Source: JAIEPT01 sp038217425 (GTDB lineage Bacteria; Planctomycetota; Planctomycetia; Gemmatales; Gemmataceae). From it: a stretch of DNA of 60,866 bases. The DNA lies in NCBI GenBank assembly GCA_038217425.1, contig JBBQPM010000015.1:1-60866 (forward strand), read 5' to 3'. A model generated the notes under the pieces. That model ran no database searches and was not told the origin of the DNA. It saw only the letters and a program-made list of their open reading frames with translations. Below, in pieces: positions 34,625 to 43,540 of this stretch. The stretch's first letter is position 1. Each line of letters begins with the position of its first letter. Both the position numbers and the translations under genes were made by a program.

Positions 34625-35401
34625 TTAGTTACTAAATTCCGGCCGCCGCTTGGAGAGCTGCTGCTGCAAGCGCGAGACGATGCTCGAGTGCATCTGACTC
34701 ACCCGCGATTCGGAAAGGTCGAGCGTGGCGCCGATCTCTTTCATCGTCATGTCTTCGTAGTAGTACAAGATGATGATAAGCCGTTCGTTGCGGTTGAGGC
34801 CGCGCGTAACCAGCCGCATGAGATCGCGGTTCTGCAATTTGAAGGTCGGATCCTCGGCCTTCTTGTCCTCCAGGACGTCGATCTCGCGGACGTCCTTGTA
34901 GCTGTCGGTCTCGTACCATTTTTTGTTGAGGCTGACGAGACTGACGGCGGTGGCGTCGCCGAAAATCTTCGAGTAATCCTCAATGGTGACGCCGAGCTTC
35001 TCGGCCATTTCATCGGCGCGGGGCGGCCGGCCGAGCTTGGCTTCGAGCTGTTTGCGCGATTCCTCGAGCTTGGTGTGTTTGCTGCGAACCAGACGAGGCA
35101 CCCAGTCCATGGTGCGAAGTTCGTCGAGCATGGCGCCGCGGATGCGGGGCACGCAGTAGGTTTCGAATTTGACGCCGCGCGTCAGATCGAAGGCGTCGAT
35201 GGCATCCATGAGTCCGAAGACTCCGGCGCTGATGAGATCGTCGAGGTCGACTCCCTCCGGGAGCCTGGCCCAAATGCGTTCGGCGTTGTATTTGACGAGC
35301 GAAAGGTAGCGTTCGACGAGCTGATTTCGCAGCTCCAGCGTCGGCTCCACCTTGTAATCGCGCCAAACTTGCTGAATGTCCACGTCCACATGCGTCACCA
35401 T
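34625..35401 (-). CDS. FliA/WhiG-family RNA polymerase sigma factor
   Basis: A 258-residue sigma-28-type factor. The start is the ATG at 35401 after GGGAGGAATCC. Region 2 is LVKYNAERIWARLPEGVDLD, DLISAGVFGLMDAIDAFD and GVKFETYCVPRIRGAMLDEL, highly typical of FliA/WhiG. Region 3 is ADEMAEKLGVT. Region 4 is LNRNERLIIILYYYEDMTMK and EIGATLDLSESRVSQMHSSI. In other bacteria such factors direct flagellar, chemotaxis or developmental genes. A CheW gene occurs 8 kb away, but no flagellar genes are in the window and no anti-sigma factor is adjacent. Confidence 0.92.
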   Translation of the reverse strand: MVTHVDVDIQQVWRDYKVEPTLELRNQLVERYLSLVKYNAERIWARLPEGVDLDDLISAGVFGLMDAIDAFDLTRGVKFETYCVPRIRGAMLDELRTMDWVPRLVRSKHTKLEESRKQLEAKLGRPPRADEMAEKLGVTIEDYSKIFGDATAVSLVSLNKKWYETDSYKDVREIDVLEDKKAEDPTFKLQNRDLMRLVTRGLNRNERLIIILYYYEDMTMKEIGATLDLSESRVSQMHSSIVSRLQQQLSKRRPEFSN

Positions 35402-35931
35402 GGATTCCTCCCTGATGCGAGCAAGCAGATCCTTCCGAGAAACCTTTGGCCGCAGAAAACACATCATGGCGAAAGCCCCCCATAGTCGTGCCGCCTCCGA
35501 TCCCCCGAAAGGAGGCGGCCTAGGTGAACCCCCGGATTGCCTGATTCTCGTATGTTCCGCGCGGTCTCGGCAGTCTGTCTTGCTGCCCAACCGGTCCCGG
35601 GAAACGCCGGAACATTATCAGGCTCTAAGCCCGACCTCTGTCCCCCGTTCGGCGTCTCCGTTTTTGGATAAAACCTCTCGCTTCGTAGGTATCGGCGTGG
35701 ACTTCTCCATCCTTGAATCAAACCGATTTATTCCCGCAAAGCATGCCCCGACAATCGACGTCTTCAGTACGAGTTGCCTCGCCGAAAGGAGCCTCAAAGT
35801 CCCCCGACCTCGAAAGCTCCCGTCCCTTGCCGGTGCACGTGAGAGGGGGGCGTATAAGCTGCGAACCCGTGTTTGTCCAGCCGAAAATGCACGTCGAATT
35901 GGCGTTTCGCGAGGATTCTAGAAGGGAATTT
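35402..35931. other. Long leader region upstream of the sigma factor
   Basis: This 530-base gap lies between the M48 protease stop and the sigma factor start, both on the minus strand. It contains a hairpin with 9-bp arms at 35490-35498 and 35511-35519 (GCCGCCTCC/GGAGGCGGC) and a candidate promoter at 35851-35879, which would make a leader of about 440 bases. I see no gene. Confidence 0.55.
35851..35879 (-). promoter_or_regulatory. Candidate promoter of the sigma factor gene
   Basis: On the minus strand, TGGACA (35879-35874) and TATACG (35856-35851) are 17 bases apart, 5/6 and 4/6 matches to the sigma70 consensus. Confidence 0.4.
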
Positions 35932-37323
35932 TTACAAAGGGAGCGTCAGCGCCACGCCCAGCCCCAATAGCGTCAGAGCCAGCGCCCACTTGAACGCCCC
36001 GAAACGCCGCTGGAAACGAACTGCCAGCGCCGGTTCGTCGATCGTTCGCCCAATGAAGTCGACGCGCTTGGCGATCGTCGAGTGCTGCCAGGAGAAAAGC
36101 CAGCCCGGGTTTTCGCGGGGGATGCCGTTGAGGATGGCGACTTTCTCCAGCGCGTTCATGAACGCCCAGGGGGACGCGACCCGGGCGCCGAACAGGTCCG
36201 CTTCGCGCTCGCAGCGCCGCGAGATGAAGCCGAACACCACGAAGATATAGAGGGCGCCGGCAAGGATGCCGATTTCCGTAAAGTCGTCCGCCCACGGCGC
36301 GAGCCGAGCGAAGAGCGGGTAGCTCGTCAAGAGGTTCCAGACGTTGTGAAAGACGTAGATGCTGGCGAGTAGGAAAAATAGATAAAACGCGATGTGGCGA
36401 TGCTGGATGTGCCCGACTTCGTGCCCGAAGACCGCGAGCGTCTCCTCCTCCGACATCTCGCTCACCAGGCGATCCGTGATGATCACGTAACGTAGCCAGG
36501 GGAGGATGCCGGTGACCATGGCGTTGGCGACGGTTTGGCGGGTGTGCCAGATCAAGATGTTATTGTAGCGCAGTCCCAGCTTCCGCGCCGCCTCGGCGAG
36601 CCGCTCGCGCAAGGGGCCGGCGGGCATCGGCGTCAAACGCAGGAACCAGCGGATGAAGAGCGGCAAGCCGATCACAAACATCGCCAGCGAACCCGCCGTC
36701 ATGCCGATCAGCGTCCACGACAACGTCTCGGACTCCGCCGCGACCGTCGATTCCGGGACCAGGTGAAACAGAAGTTGTTCGAACAAGATCATGATCAACG
36801 GCGGCAGCATGAGTAGGAAATGATTCTGCGCCTGGAAGAAGACATAGCCTGCACGCGAGGGGAACGTCGGTTGGCCGTCATACTCCCCGAGTTTATGCAC
36901 CAGGCGATCGAAATCGTAGAGCAGCGTCCAGAACAGCAGGACGCCGATCAGAAACGGCGCGAGGAAGAAAAGCTCGAACCCGAGCAGCACCGGCCGGGCG
37001 CCCTCTTCGGCAGGCGGATACAGTTGGCGGACGGTCCAGCCCCAGCCGAGCAAATAGGTCGTCAAAAGGAAGGCGATTAGCAGGGCGTGCAGGAAGAAGC
37101 GTTTCCAACTTTGAAAGCGATGGGCCAGGACGAAACGCTCCGACGGATCGTGTAAGAGCAGGGCGCGAAACCAGTGCGTGACGACGAGGACGGCAAGCGC
37201 GAAGGCGAGGACGATGGTGACCTGAAGGAAGGTGCAATCGCCGGTGGTGAGTCCCCCGGACGGCGCGGGCCAGGCGGGGCGAAGCCGTGCAAGGGCCAGG
37301 AGCAGTAGAAAGTAGATGGGCAT
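35932..37323 (-). CDS. M48-family integral membrane zinc metalloprotease
   Basis: A 463-residue membrane protease starting at the ATG at 37323; the frame stays open further upstream but only overlaps the divergent isocitrate dehydrogenase gene. The zinc motif is GHEVGHIQHRH (HExxH-like, with Val between Glu and Gly) and the third ligand is in RRCEREADLFG. Four or more hydrophobic helices precede the catalytic domain and one ends the protein (WALALTLLGLGVALTLPL). It resembles HtpX/Ste24-type membrane-protein quality-control proteases. It is divergent from the isocitrate dehydrogenase genes. Confidence 0.88.
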   Translation of the reverse strand: MPIYFLLLLALARLRPAWPAPSGGLTTGDCTFLQVTIVLAFALAVLVVTHWFRALLLHDPSERFVLAHRFQSWKRFFLHALLIAFLLTTYLLGWGWTVRQLYPPAEEGARPVLLGFELFFLAPFLIGVLLFWTLLYDFDRLVHKLGEYDGQPTFPSRAGYVFFQAQNHFLLMLPPLIMILFEQLLFHLVPESTVAAESETLSWTLIGMTAGSLAMFVIGLPLFIRWFLRLTPMPAGPLRERLAEAARKLGLRYNNILIWHTRQTVANAMVTGILPWLRYVIITDRLVSEMSEEETLAVFGHEVGHIQHRHIAFYLFFLLASIYVFHNVWNLLTSYPLFARLAPWADDFTEIGILAGALYIFVVFGFISRRCEREADLFGARVASPWAFMNALEKVAILNGIPRENPGWLFSWQHSTIAKRVDFIGRTIDEPALAVRFQRRFGAFKWALALTLLGLGVALTLPL

Positions 37324-37461
37324 GAAGTCAATCTCAGGGAGAGCGTATTGTATGACGAAACGCAGAATTGCCCTTGCCCGTCCGCGCCTCGGGCATAAGT
37401 TTTCATCACTCCTCTCAAAACTCTCCTGTTCACAATTCGCACGAGAAATGAGGCCGATGCC

Positions 37462-38457
37462 ATGACACCCGTGGTACGCATCGCCGGCGACGGAATCGGT
37501 CCCGAGGTGACCGCGGCGACGCAAGAAATCCTCCGCGCCGCCGGCGCCAAGATCGACTGGATCGAGGCCCACGCCGGGCTCCCCGCGATCGAAAAATACG
37601 GCGAACCCCTCCCCGACGTCACCCTCGACCTCATCCGCAAATATCGCGTCGCCATCAAGGGGCCGTGCACCACCCCCGTGGGCAAGGGCTACCGTTCCAT
37701 CAACGTCCGCCTGCGGCAAGACCTGCAACTCTTCGCCAGCATTCGGCCCGTCAATACGTTGCCGGGCATTAAAGTTCCTTACGAAAAAGTCGACCTCATC
37801 GTCGTTCGCGAGAACACCGAAGGTCTGTACGCGGGCATGGAACACGTCGTCGTCCCTGGCGTCGTCGAAAGTCTGCGTTTGGTCACGCACGCGGCGGCCG
37901 AGCGGATCGTGCGCTACGCCTTCGAAATCGCCCGGCATCAGGGCCGCAAGAAAGTGACCGCAGTCCACAAAGCCGACGTGCTCCCCCTCAGCGACGGCGT
38001 CTTTCTCAAGACCGCCCACGAAGTCGCCGACGATTATCCCTTCCTCGAGTTCGACGAACAGCCGATCGACCATGTCGCTTTCGGCTTGGCTCTGGACCCG
38101 ACGAACTACGACGTCCTCGTGATGGAGAACCTGTTCGGCGACGTGATGAGCGATTTGTGTGCCGGGCTCGTGGGAGGGTTGGGCGTGGTGCCGGGGGCGA
38201 ATATCGGCGCCAAGGTCGCGGTCTTCGAGGCGGTGCACGGCAGCGCTCCAGACATCGCCGGCAAGGGACTCGCCAACCCGATCGCGCTCCTGCGCTCGGG
38301 CGCGATGCTGCTCGATCACATCGGCCAGCGCGAGTCCGCCAAGCGCATCGAAGCCTCCGTCGTCAAGACGCTCACCGCACAGAAGGGCCTGACCCGCGAT
38401 CTCGGCGGCGACGGCAACACCGCCTCCATCACCCGCGAACTCATCGCCAATCTGTGA
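37462..38457 (+). CDS. NAD-dependent isocitrate/isopropylmalate-type dehydrogenase, catalytic-type subunit
   Basis: A 331-residue beta-decarboxylating dehydrogenase. All expected motifs are present: AGDGIGPEV at the N terminus, substrate Arg residues in SINVRLRQDLQLFASIRP, the catalytic Tyr in RENTEGLYAGMEH, Lys in HKADVLPLSDG, and metal Asp residues in ENLFGDVMSDLCAG. HGSAPDIAGKGLANP is the NAD-type nucleotide loop. RENTEGLYAG favours isocitrate over isopropylmalate. The predicted reaction is isocitrate to 2-oxoglutarate in the TCA cycle. The next gene, 10 bases downstream, is a divergent paralogue. Confidence 0.88.
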   Translation: MTPVVRIAGDGIGPEVTAATQEILRAAGAKIDWIEAHAGLPAIEKYGEPLPDVTLDLIRKYRVAIKGPCTTPVGKGYRSINVRLRQDLQLFASIRPVNTLPGIKVPYEKVDLIVVRENTEGLYAGMEHVVVPGVVESLRLVTHAAAERIVRYAFEIARHQGRKKVTAVHKADVLPLSDGVFLKTAHEVADDYPFLEFDEQPIDHVAFGLALDPTNYDVLVMENLFGDVMSDLCAGLVGGLGVVPGANIGAKVAVFEAVHGSAPDIAGKGLANPIALLRSGAMLLDHIGQRESAKRIEASVVKTLTAQKGLTRDLGGDGNTASITRELIANL

Positions 38458-38467
38458 GGATCCTTCC

Positions 38468-39466
38468 ATGACCATTCGCGCGACTCTCATCCACGGCGGC
38501 GGCATCGGACACGATCTCATCCCCGCCGTCCAGCGAATCCTCAGCCATGTCGGCGTCAACATCGTCTGGGAGGAATTTTTCGCCGGGGGCGAAGCCGAGG
38601 CCCAGGGCAAACCCGCGCTCCCCAAAGAAATGTTCGACTCCGTCCGCCGCACCGGGCTCGCTCTCAAGACGAAGCTCATGCCTTCGCCCAAGAACGCCCA
38701 TCGCAATTACAACATCGAAATCCGCAAGGCGCTCCAGCTCTTCGCCGCGGTCCGGCCCATCAAGAACGTCCGCGGTCTCCCCGCACGCTTTCAGAACGTC
38801 AACCTGCTCGTCATCCGCGAAATCACCGAAGACATCTACGCATCGATCGAACACGAAATCGTGCCCGGCGTCGTGCAGAGCCTCAAAGTCGTGACCGAGG
38901 CCGCCAATCGCCGATTCTTCCAGTTCTCGTTCGACCTCGCGCGCAAGCTCGGTCGCAAGACCATCCACTGCGTCCACAAGGCGAACATCATGAAGCTCGC
39001 CGACGGCCTGGTCCTGGAGGCGTTTCGCCACGTCGCCAAGTCGTTCCCCGACATCGCGGCCAAGGAGATCATCGTCGACAACTGCTGTATGCAGATGGTG
39101 TCGAAACCGCAGCAGTTCGACGTCCTGGCCATGGGCAACCTGTACGGCGACATTGTCAGCGACCTCGGCGCCGGCCTGGTGGGCGGCATCAGCGCGACTG
39201 CGGGCGTCAACTTCGGCGATGGCATCCGCATCTTCGAGTCGCTGCACGGCGCCACACGCGAAAGCCTCGGCGTCAACCAGGCGAATCCGCTGCCGCTGGT
39301 GTTGCCGGTGCTCGACCTGCTGGAAGCAGGCGGCGAACACGCGGCGGCGGCGAAGATCCTGAAGGGCGTCGAATCGGTGCTCACGGAAGGCAAGGTCCGC
39401 TCGCAGGACCTCGGCGGCGCGGCGACCACGACGGAGATTACCGACGCGATCCTCCGAGCGATCTAA
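38468..39466 (+). CDS. Isocitrate dehydrogenase-like paralogue with an altered cofactor loop (regulatory-type subunit?)
   Basis: A 332-residue relative of the preceding enzyme. It keeps substrate Arg residues (NIEIRKALQLFAAVRP), a Tyr in REITEDIYASIEH, Lys in HKANIMKLADG and Asp residues in GNLYGDIVSDLGAG. It has lost the N-terminal Asp-Gly (GGGIGHDL instead of GDGIGPEV), and the nucleotide loop reads HGATRESLGVNQANP instead of HGSAPDIAGKGLANP. This echoes the non-catalytic beta/gamma subunits of eukaryotic NAD-isocitrate dehydrogenase. Cotranscription with the catalytic-type gene supports a hetero-oligomer. It could instead be a dehydrogenase with a different substrate. Confidence 0.75.
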   Translation: MTIRATLIHGGGIGHDLIPAVQRILSHVGVNIVWEEFFAGGEAEAQGKPALPKEMFDSVRRTGLALKTKLMPSPKNAHRNYNIEIRKALQLFAAVRPIKNVRGLPARFQNVNLLVIREITEDIYASIEHEIVPGVVQSLKVVTEAANRRFFQFSFDLARKLGRKTIHCVHKANIMKLADGLVLEAFRHVAKSFPDIAAKEIIVDNCCMQMVSKPQQFDVLAMGNLYGDIVSDLGAGLVGGISATAGVNFGDGIRIFESLHGATRESLGVNQANPLPLVLPVLDLLEAGGEHAAAAKILKGVESVLTEGKVRSQDLGGAATTTEITDAILRAI

Positions 39467-39475
39467 GCGATCCCG

Positions 39476-39669
39476 CGAAAGCCCAGGGATGGCTATCCCT
39501 GGGAACGCGCCCGAGAATCGCAATCCAAGTTAATCGATTCGACGAAAGCCCAGGGATGGCTATCCCTGGGAACGCGCCCGAGAATCGCAATCCAAGTTTC
39601 CCTCGTTCGATTCGGCAGATTGATTCCGCGAGGGGCGCGTCCCCAGGGATAGCCATCCCTGGGCTTTCG
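39476..39669. repeat. Family A repeat cluster: two direct copies and one inverted copy
   Basis: Two identical 56-base units (39476-39531 and 39543-39598) are followed by an inverted partial unit (39632-39669). The unit starts CGAAAGCCCAGGGATGGCTA and includes TCCCTGGGAACGCG. The cluster fills most of the gap between the second dehydrogenase and the ComEA-like gene. It could form strong hairpins and end the dehydrogenase transcript. Confidence 0.85.
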
Positions 39670-39736
39670 TGAATGCCAAGATTTCGCTTCCGTCTCCACG
39701 TAAATCGGGTAGTCTAAAGCAATCTTCCTCCGCTGA

Positions 39737-40339
39737 GTGATCGTCGTGGAACAGCCCGCTCCGCCATCGACGCCGCCGCCCCCGTCCGCGGGGCCTAGTC
39801 CTTTTTTGCTGCCCCCCGCCGCACTTCATTCGCTCGCGTGGATCCTCGTGTTCGTGGTCGGCATGATCGTCGGCGCTGCATTCATGCGGCCCGGCGCCGC
39901 TCCCGTCGTCGTCAAGCTCGATCTCAACCGGGCCACGCTCGAAGAAATCCGCCTGCTCCCCGGCGTGGGCGATTCCCTCTCGCGCCGCATCGCCGAACGT
40001 CGTCCGTTTCACTCCGTCGAAGATTTGCAGCACGTCCCCGGCATCGGCCCCAAGACGCTCGCGCAACTCAAGCCCTATCTCGTCGTCAATGAGAGCACCG
40101 GCAAGAAAGCCAATCAATCGGGCGAACCGATCGATGTCAACATCGCCAGCCTCGAAGAGCTTCAGCGATTACCCGGCATCGGGCCCGTGAAGTCGCAGGC
40201 GATCATTGAGGAACGCAGCAAGAAGGCGTTCGCGAACGTCGCCGACCTGCGCCGCGTGAAAGGAATCGGCCCCAAGACGCTGGAGCATATCAGGCCGTTT
40301 GTGACGGTCGGCAAGCCCACGCAAGTCGCCGCCCAGTAG
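39737..40339 (+). CDS. ComEA-like helix-hairpin-helix protein with one membrane span
   Basis: A 200-residue protein starting at GTG 39737 (a second in-frame GTG is at 39746). A Pro-rich N terminus is followed by one membrane helix (LAWILVFVVGMIVGAAFM, about 34-51) and then two tandem HhH repeats: LNRATLEEIRLLPGVGDSLS then LQHVPGIGPKTLAQL, and VNIASLEELQRLPGIGPVKS then LRRVKGIGPKTLEHI. These bind DNA non-specifically. In competent bacteria ComEA takes up DNA; here there is no other competence gene nearby, so the role is inferred. Confidence 0.82.
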   Translation: MIVVEQPAPPSTPPPPSAGPSPFLLPPAALHSLAWILVFVVGMIVGAAFMRPGAAPVVVKLDLNRATLEEIRLLPGVGDSLSRRIAERRPFHSVEDLQHVPGIGPKTLAQLKPYLVVNESTGKKANQSGEPIDVNIASLEELQRLPGIGPVKSQAIIEERSKKAFANVADLRRVKGIGPKTLEHIRPFVTVGKPTQVAAQ

Positions 40340-40348
40340 GAGAGTTGC

Positions 40349-41752
40349 ATGCGAACGATCACTACGCTAATATTCTTAATCATCGTCGCGCCGGCGTGGG
40401 GGCAGGAGAAGAGGCCGCCGAACGTGGTGTTCCTGTTCTCCGACGACCAACGTGCCGACACCATCGCGACACTGGGCAACGCCCAGATCAAGACGCCGAA
40501 CCTCGACAAACTCGTGCGGCGCGGCACGACGTTCACGCGCGCCTATTGCATGGGGGCGATGCAGGGTGCCGTCTGCGTGCCGTCGCGGGCCATGATGCTC
40601 ACGGGCCGCACGCTGTTTCGCATCCAGGATCAGCTCACCGGGCAAACGACCTGGCCCGAAATGTTCGCCCGCCGCGGCTACGCCACGTTCATGTCGGGCA
40701 AATGGCACAACGGCCAGGCCTCGATGTTACGCGCCTTCCAACAGGGCAAAAGCCTCTTCTTCGGCGGCATGGGCAATCCGAACACGCTCCCCGTCGCCGA
40801 CGTTTCGTCCGAACGAACGCTCACGAACAAGCGACCCGCTGGCAAACATTCCGTCGAACTCTTCACCGACGAGGCGATCGACTTCATCCAGCATCGGCCC
40901 AAGGACCGCCCCTTCCTGGCGTATGTGGCGTTCAACCTACCCCATGACCCGCGCACTGCGCCCAAGAAGTATCACGCCCACTACAACGCTAACCAGCCGA
41001 GCGCGCCGCCGAACTTCCTGCCGCAGCATCCGTTCAACAACGGCGCCATGGTGATCCGCGATGAAGAACTCGCCCTCTGGCCGCGCACGAAGTCGATCGT
41101 GCAGCAGCACCTCGCCGACTACTATGCCAGTATCACGTTCCTCGACGACCAGATCGGTCGCATCTTGCAGACGCTCGACGCCGAGGGCTTGACGGAGAAC
41201 ACGATAATCGTCTTCGCGAGCGATCACGGTTTGGCGATCGGCAGCCATGGTCTCTTCGGCAAGCAAAATCTGTACGACCATTCGATGCGGGCGCCGCTGA
41301 TTTTCGCGGGCCCGGGCATCCCCGCCGACCAGCGCCGCGACGGCTTCGCGTATCTGCTCGACATTTATCCGACGCTCGGCGAGTTGACCGGCGTCCCGGC
41401 GCCCGAGGGGAGCGAAGGCAAGAGCCAGGCGGCCGTAATTGCGGGGAAAGCGAAGTCGGTGCGCGACGATGTCTTCACCGCCTACATGAAAGTGCAGCGG
41501 GCCGTGCGCGACGATCGTTTCCATCTCATCGTCTATCCGCAAATCCACAAGACGCAGCTCTTCGATCTACAGGCCGACCCGCATGAAGTGAAAGACTTGG
41601 CCGGCGACGCCAAATATGCGGCCGACGTCGCGCGCTTGACCGCACGGCTACGAGCCTGGCAGACGGAGTTGGGCGACGCGCTCCCCTTGCGCAGCGAGAA
41701 GCCGTTGCCGCTGGAGTTCGAGTTTCCCAAGGGGAAGAAGAAGGGCGACTAA
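40349..41752 (+). CDS. Secreted sulfatase (formylglycine type)
   Basis: A 467-residue exported sulfatase with a signal peptide (TLIFLIIVAPAWG). It opens with NVVFLFSDDQRADT (metal Asp pair) and TPNLDKLVRRGTTFTRAY. The modification site is VCVPSRAMMLTGR, where Cys is converted to formylglycine. SGKWHNG carries the conserved Lys and His, and IIVFASDHGLAIGSHGLFGK the late metal ligands. It is predicted to remove sulfate from a polysaccharide or related ester. RBS GGAG is just before the ATG. The substrate is not evident. Confidence 0.93.
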   Translation: MRTITTLIFLIIVAPAWGQEKRPPNVVFLFSDDQRADTIATLGNAQIKTPNLDKLVRRGTTFTRAYCMGAMQGAVCVPSRAMMLTGRTLFRIQDQLTGQTTWPEMFARRGYATFMSGKWHNGQASMLRAFQQGKSLFFGGMGNPNTLPVADVSSERTLTNKRPAGKHSVELFTDEAIDFIQHRPKDRPFLAYVAFNLPHDPRTAPKKYHAHYNANQPSAPPNFLPQHPFNNGAMVIRDEELALWPRTKSIVQQHLADYYASITFLDDQIGRILQTLDAEGLTENTIIVFASDHGLAIGSHGLFGKQNLYDHSMRAPLIFAGPGIPADQRRDGFAYLLDIYPTLGELTGVPAPEGSEGKSQAAVIAGKAKSVRDDVFTAYMKVQRAVRDDRFHLIVYPQIHKTQLFDLQADPHEVKDLAGDAKYAADVARLTARLRAWQTELGDALPLRSEKPLPLEFEFPKGKKKGD

Positions 41753-41753
41753 C

Positions 41754-41783
41754 CGTTTAGCCGCCGCCTCCTGGCGGTGCGGC
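41754..41783. repeat. Degenerate single arm of repeat family B
   Basis: The sequence starting CGTTTAGCCGCCGCCTCCTG follows the sulfatase stop and matches the left arm of the elements at 25808 and 53048; the right arm is not recognisable. Confidence 0.5.
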
Positions 41784-41839
41784 CAGAGCCAGGCGAAAAA
41801 ATCGATTTGCAACGAAACCGACGATCAAGGGGAAGCCCC

Positions 41840-43534
41840 ATGCGTTACGTGTTCGCCATCATCTGTTTCCTGCACGCCCCGAATGCCTTTGCGCAACCCA
41901 ACATCCTCATCGTCATGTCCGACGACCAAGGGATGGGCGACTTCGGCTGTCACGGGCATCCATTTCTCAAGACGCCGAACCTCGACAAACTGCACGGCCG
42001 CTCGGTACGCTTCACCGACTTTCACTCCGCGCCGATGTGTACCCCCACGCGCGGGCAGCTCATGACCGGACTCGACGCGGTTCGCAATGGCGCCACCTCC
42101 GTCACCGGCGGCCGCGCTTTCCTTCGGCCCGGGCTACTCACGCTCCCCGAGTTGCTGCGCCGGCTCGGCTACGCCACCGGACTGTTCGGCAAATGGCACC
42201 TGGGCGACAACTATCCGCATCGTCCACTCGACCGCGGCTTCGACGTCGCCAAGTATCACCTTGGCTGGGGCATGACCGCCGCCCCCGAGTTCGAAGGCAA
42301 ATACATGGACGGGCGCTACTTTCACAACACCCAGGAGAAGAAGTTCAAAGGCTACATGACCGACTTCTGGTTCGACGAAGCCATGGCCTGGATGAAAGAG
42401 TGCCAGGGCAAACAGAAGCCGTTCTTTTGCTACCTGCCCACCAACGCGCCGCACGGGCCGCATGTCGTGCCGGAAAAATTTGCAGCTCCCTACAAGGACA
42501 AGAAGGCCGCGAATTTCTTCGGCATGATCGCCAATCTCGACGAGAACATGGGCCGACTCGCGGAGTTCCTGCAGAAGTCGGGCCTGGATGAAAATACCAT
42601 CGTCATCTTCATGACCGACAACGGCGGTACCTCGGGCGTGCCGTTCTTTAACGCTGGGCTGCGCGCGGGCAAGACGACCTTCTACGACGGCGGCCATCGC
42701 GTCCCGTGCTGGGTCAGTTGGCCCGCCGGCAAACTCGGCATGCCGCGCGACCTCGAAACGGCTGCGCAAATGCAGGATCTCTTGCCCACCCTGGCCGAAC
42801 TGGTCGGTGGCGAAATTCCCGAGAAACTCGACGGCGCCAGCCTGGCTGGACTGCTGCGCGGCACGCAGACGGATTTCCCCGATCGCATGTTGGTCGTGCA
42901 GTATTCGCGCGACGCCCTGCGCAAGTACGAGTCGTGCGTCATCTGGAATCATTGGCGGCTCGTTCTGGGTAAGGAACTCTACGACGTCAAGGCCGACCGC
43001 GCGCAGAAGAACGACCTCGCTCTCAAACATCCCGACGTCGCCGCCAAGCTCAAAGCTCACTACGAGAAATGGTGGAAGGATCTCGAACCGCTCAGCGGCA
43101 AGTTCGTCGCTACGGCGATCGGCTCGGATCGTCAGACGGTGACGGAACTCACCAGCGCCGACTGGCAGGACGTCTACGCCGACAACGCGGGCCACGTGAG
43201 CCAGGCGATCGGCGGGCCCAAGGGAGCGCCATGGAACATCGAAGTGGCGACGGACGGGGAGTACGAGATCGCGGTCAGGCGCTGGCCGCGCGAACTGGAC
43301 CTGGGCCTGCGCGAAACGCCCAACCGTCCCGACGCGAAGGCGCTGCCGATCGCGGGGGCGCAGCTGGTGATTCAGGGCAAGGAAATGAAGGCGAAGCCGA
43401 GTTCGCTGACGGCGAAGGAGATCGTGTTTCGCTTGCCGCTCAAGGCGGGCCGAACGCAGCTTCAGGCCTGGTTTCAAGACGAGTCGGGAGCGAATCTAAG
43501 CGGCACGTTCTACGCGATTATTCGCAAGAAATAG
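41840..43534 (+). CDS. Secreted sulfatase with a C-terminal beta-sandwich
   Basis: A 564-residue exported sulfatase. The ATG at 41840, preceded by AAGGGGAAG, gives a signal peptide (RYVFAIICFLHAPNAFA); the longer frame lacks a site. Metal Asp residues are in ILIVMSDDQGMGDFGCHG, the formylglycine site is MCTPTRGQLMTG, and FGKWHLGDNYPHRPLDRGFD is the typical arylsulfatase segment. Residues about 435-564 form an extra domain of beta strands (PWNIEVATDGEYEIAVRRW, AQLVIQGKEM) that may bind carbohydrate. It follows the first sulfatase by 87 bases on the same strand. Confidence 0.92.
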   Translation: MRYVFAIICFLHAPNAFAQPNILIVMSDDQGMGDFGCHGHPFLKTPNLDKLHGRSVRFTDFHSAPMCTPTRGQLMTGLDAVRNGATSVTGGRAFLRPGLLTLPELLRRLGYATGLFGKWHLGDNYPHRPLDRGFDVAKYHLGWGMTAAPEFEGKYMDGRYFHNTQEKKFKGYMTDFWFDEAMAWMKECQGKQKPFFCYLPTNAPHGPHVVPEKFAAPYKDKKAANFFGMIANLDENMGRLAEFLQKSGLDENTIVIFMTDNGGTSGVPFFNAGLRAGKTTFYDGGHRVPCWVSWPAGKLGMPRDLETAAQMQDLLPTLAELVGGEIPEKLDGASLAGLLRGTQTDFPDRMLVVQYSRDALRKYESCVIWNHWRLVLGKELYDVKADRAQKNDLALKHPDVAAKLKAHYEKWWKDLEPLSGKFVATAIGSDRQTVTELTSADWQDVYADNAGHVSQAIGGPKGAPWNIEVATDGEYEIAVRRWPRELDLGLRETPNRPDAKALPIAGAQLVIQGKEMKAKPSSLTAKEIVFRLPLKAGRTQLQAWFQDESGANLSGTFYAIIRKK

Positions 43535-43540
43535 CGCGGC

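Noticed and set aside
39476..39598. Two 56-base direct repeats as a CRISPR array
   Set aside because: Only two units, an 11-base spacer, and an inverted third unit; fits a palindromic dispersed repeat instead.
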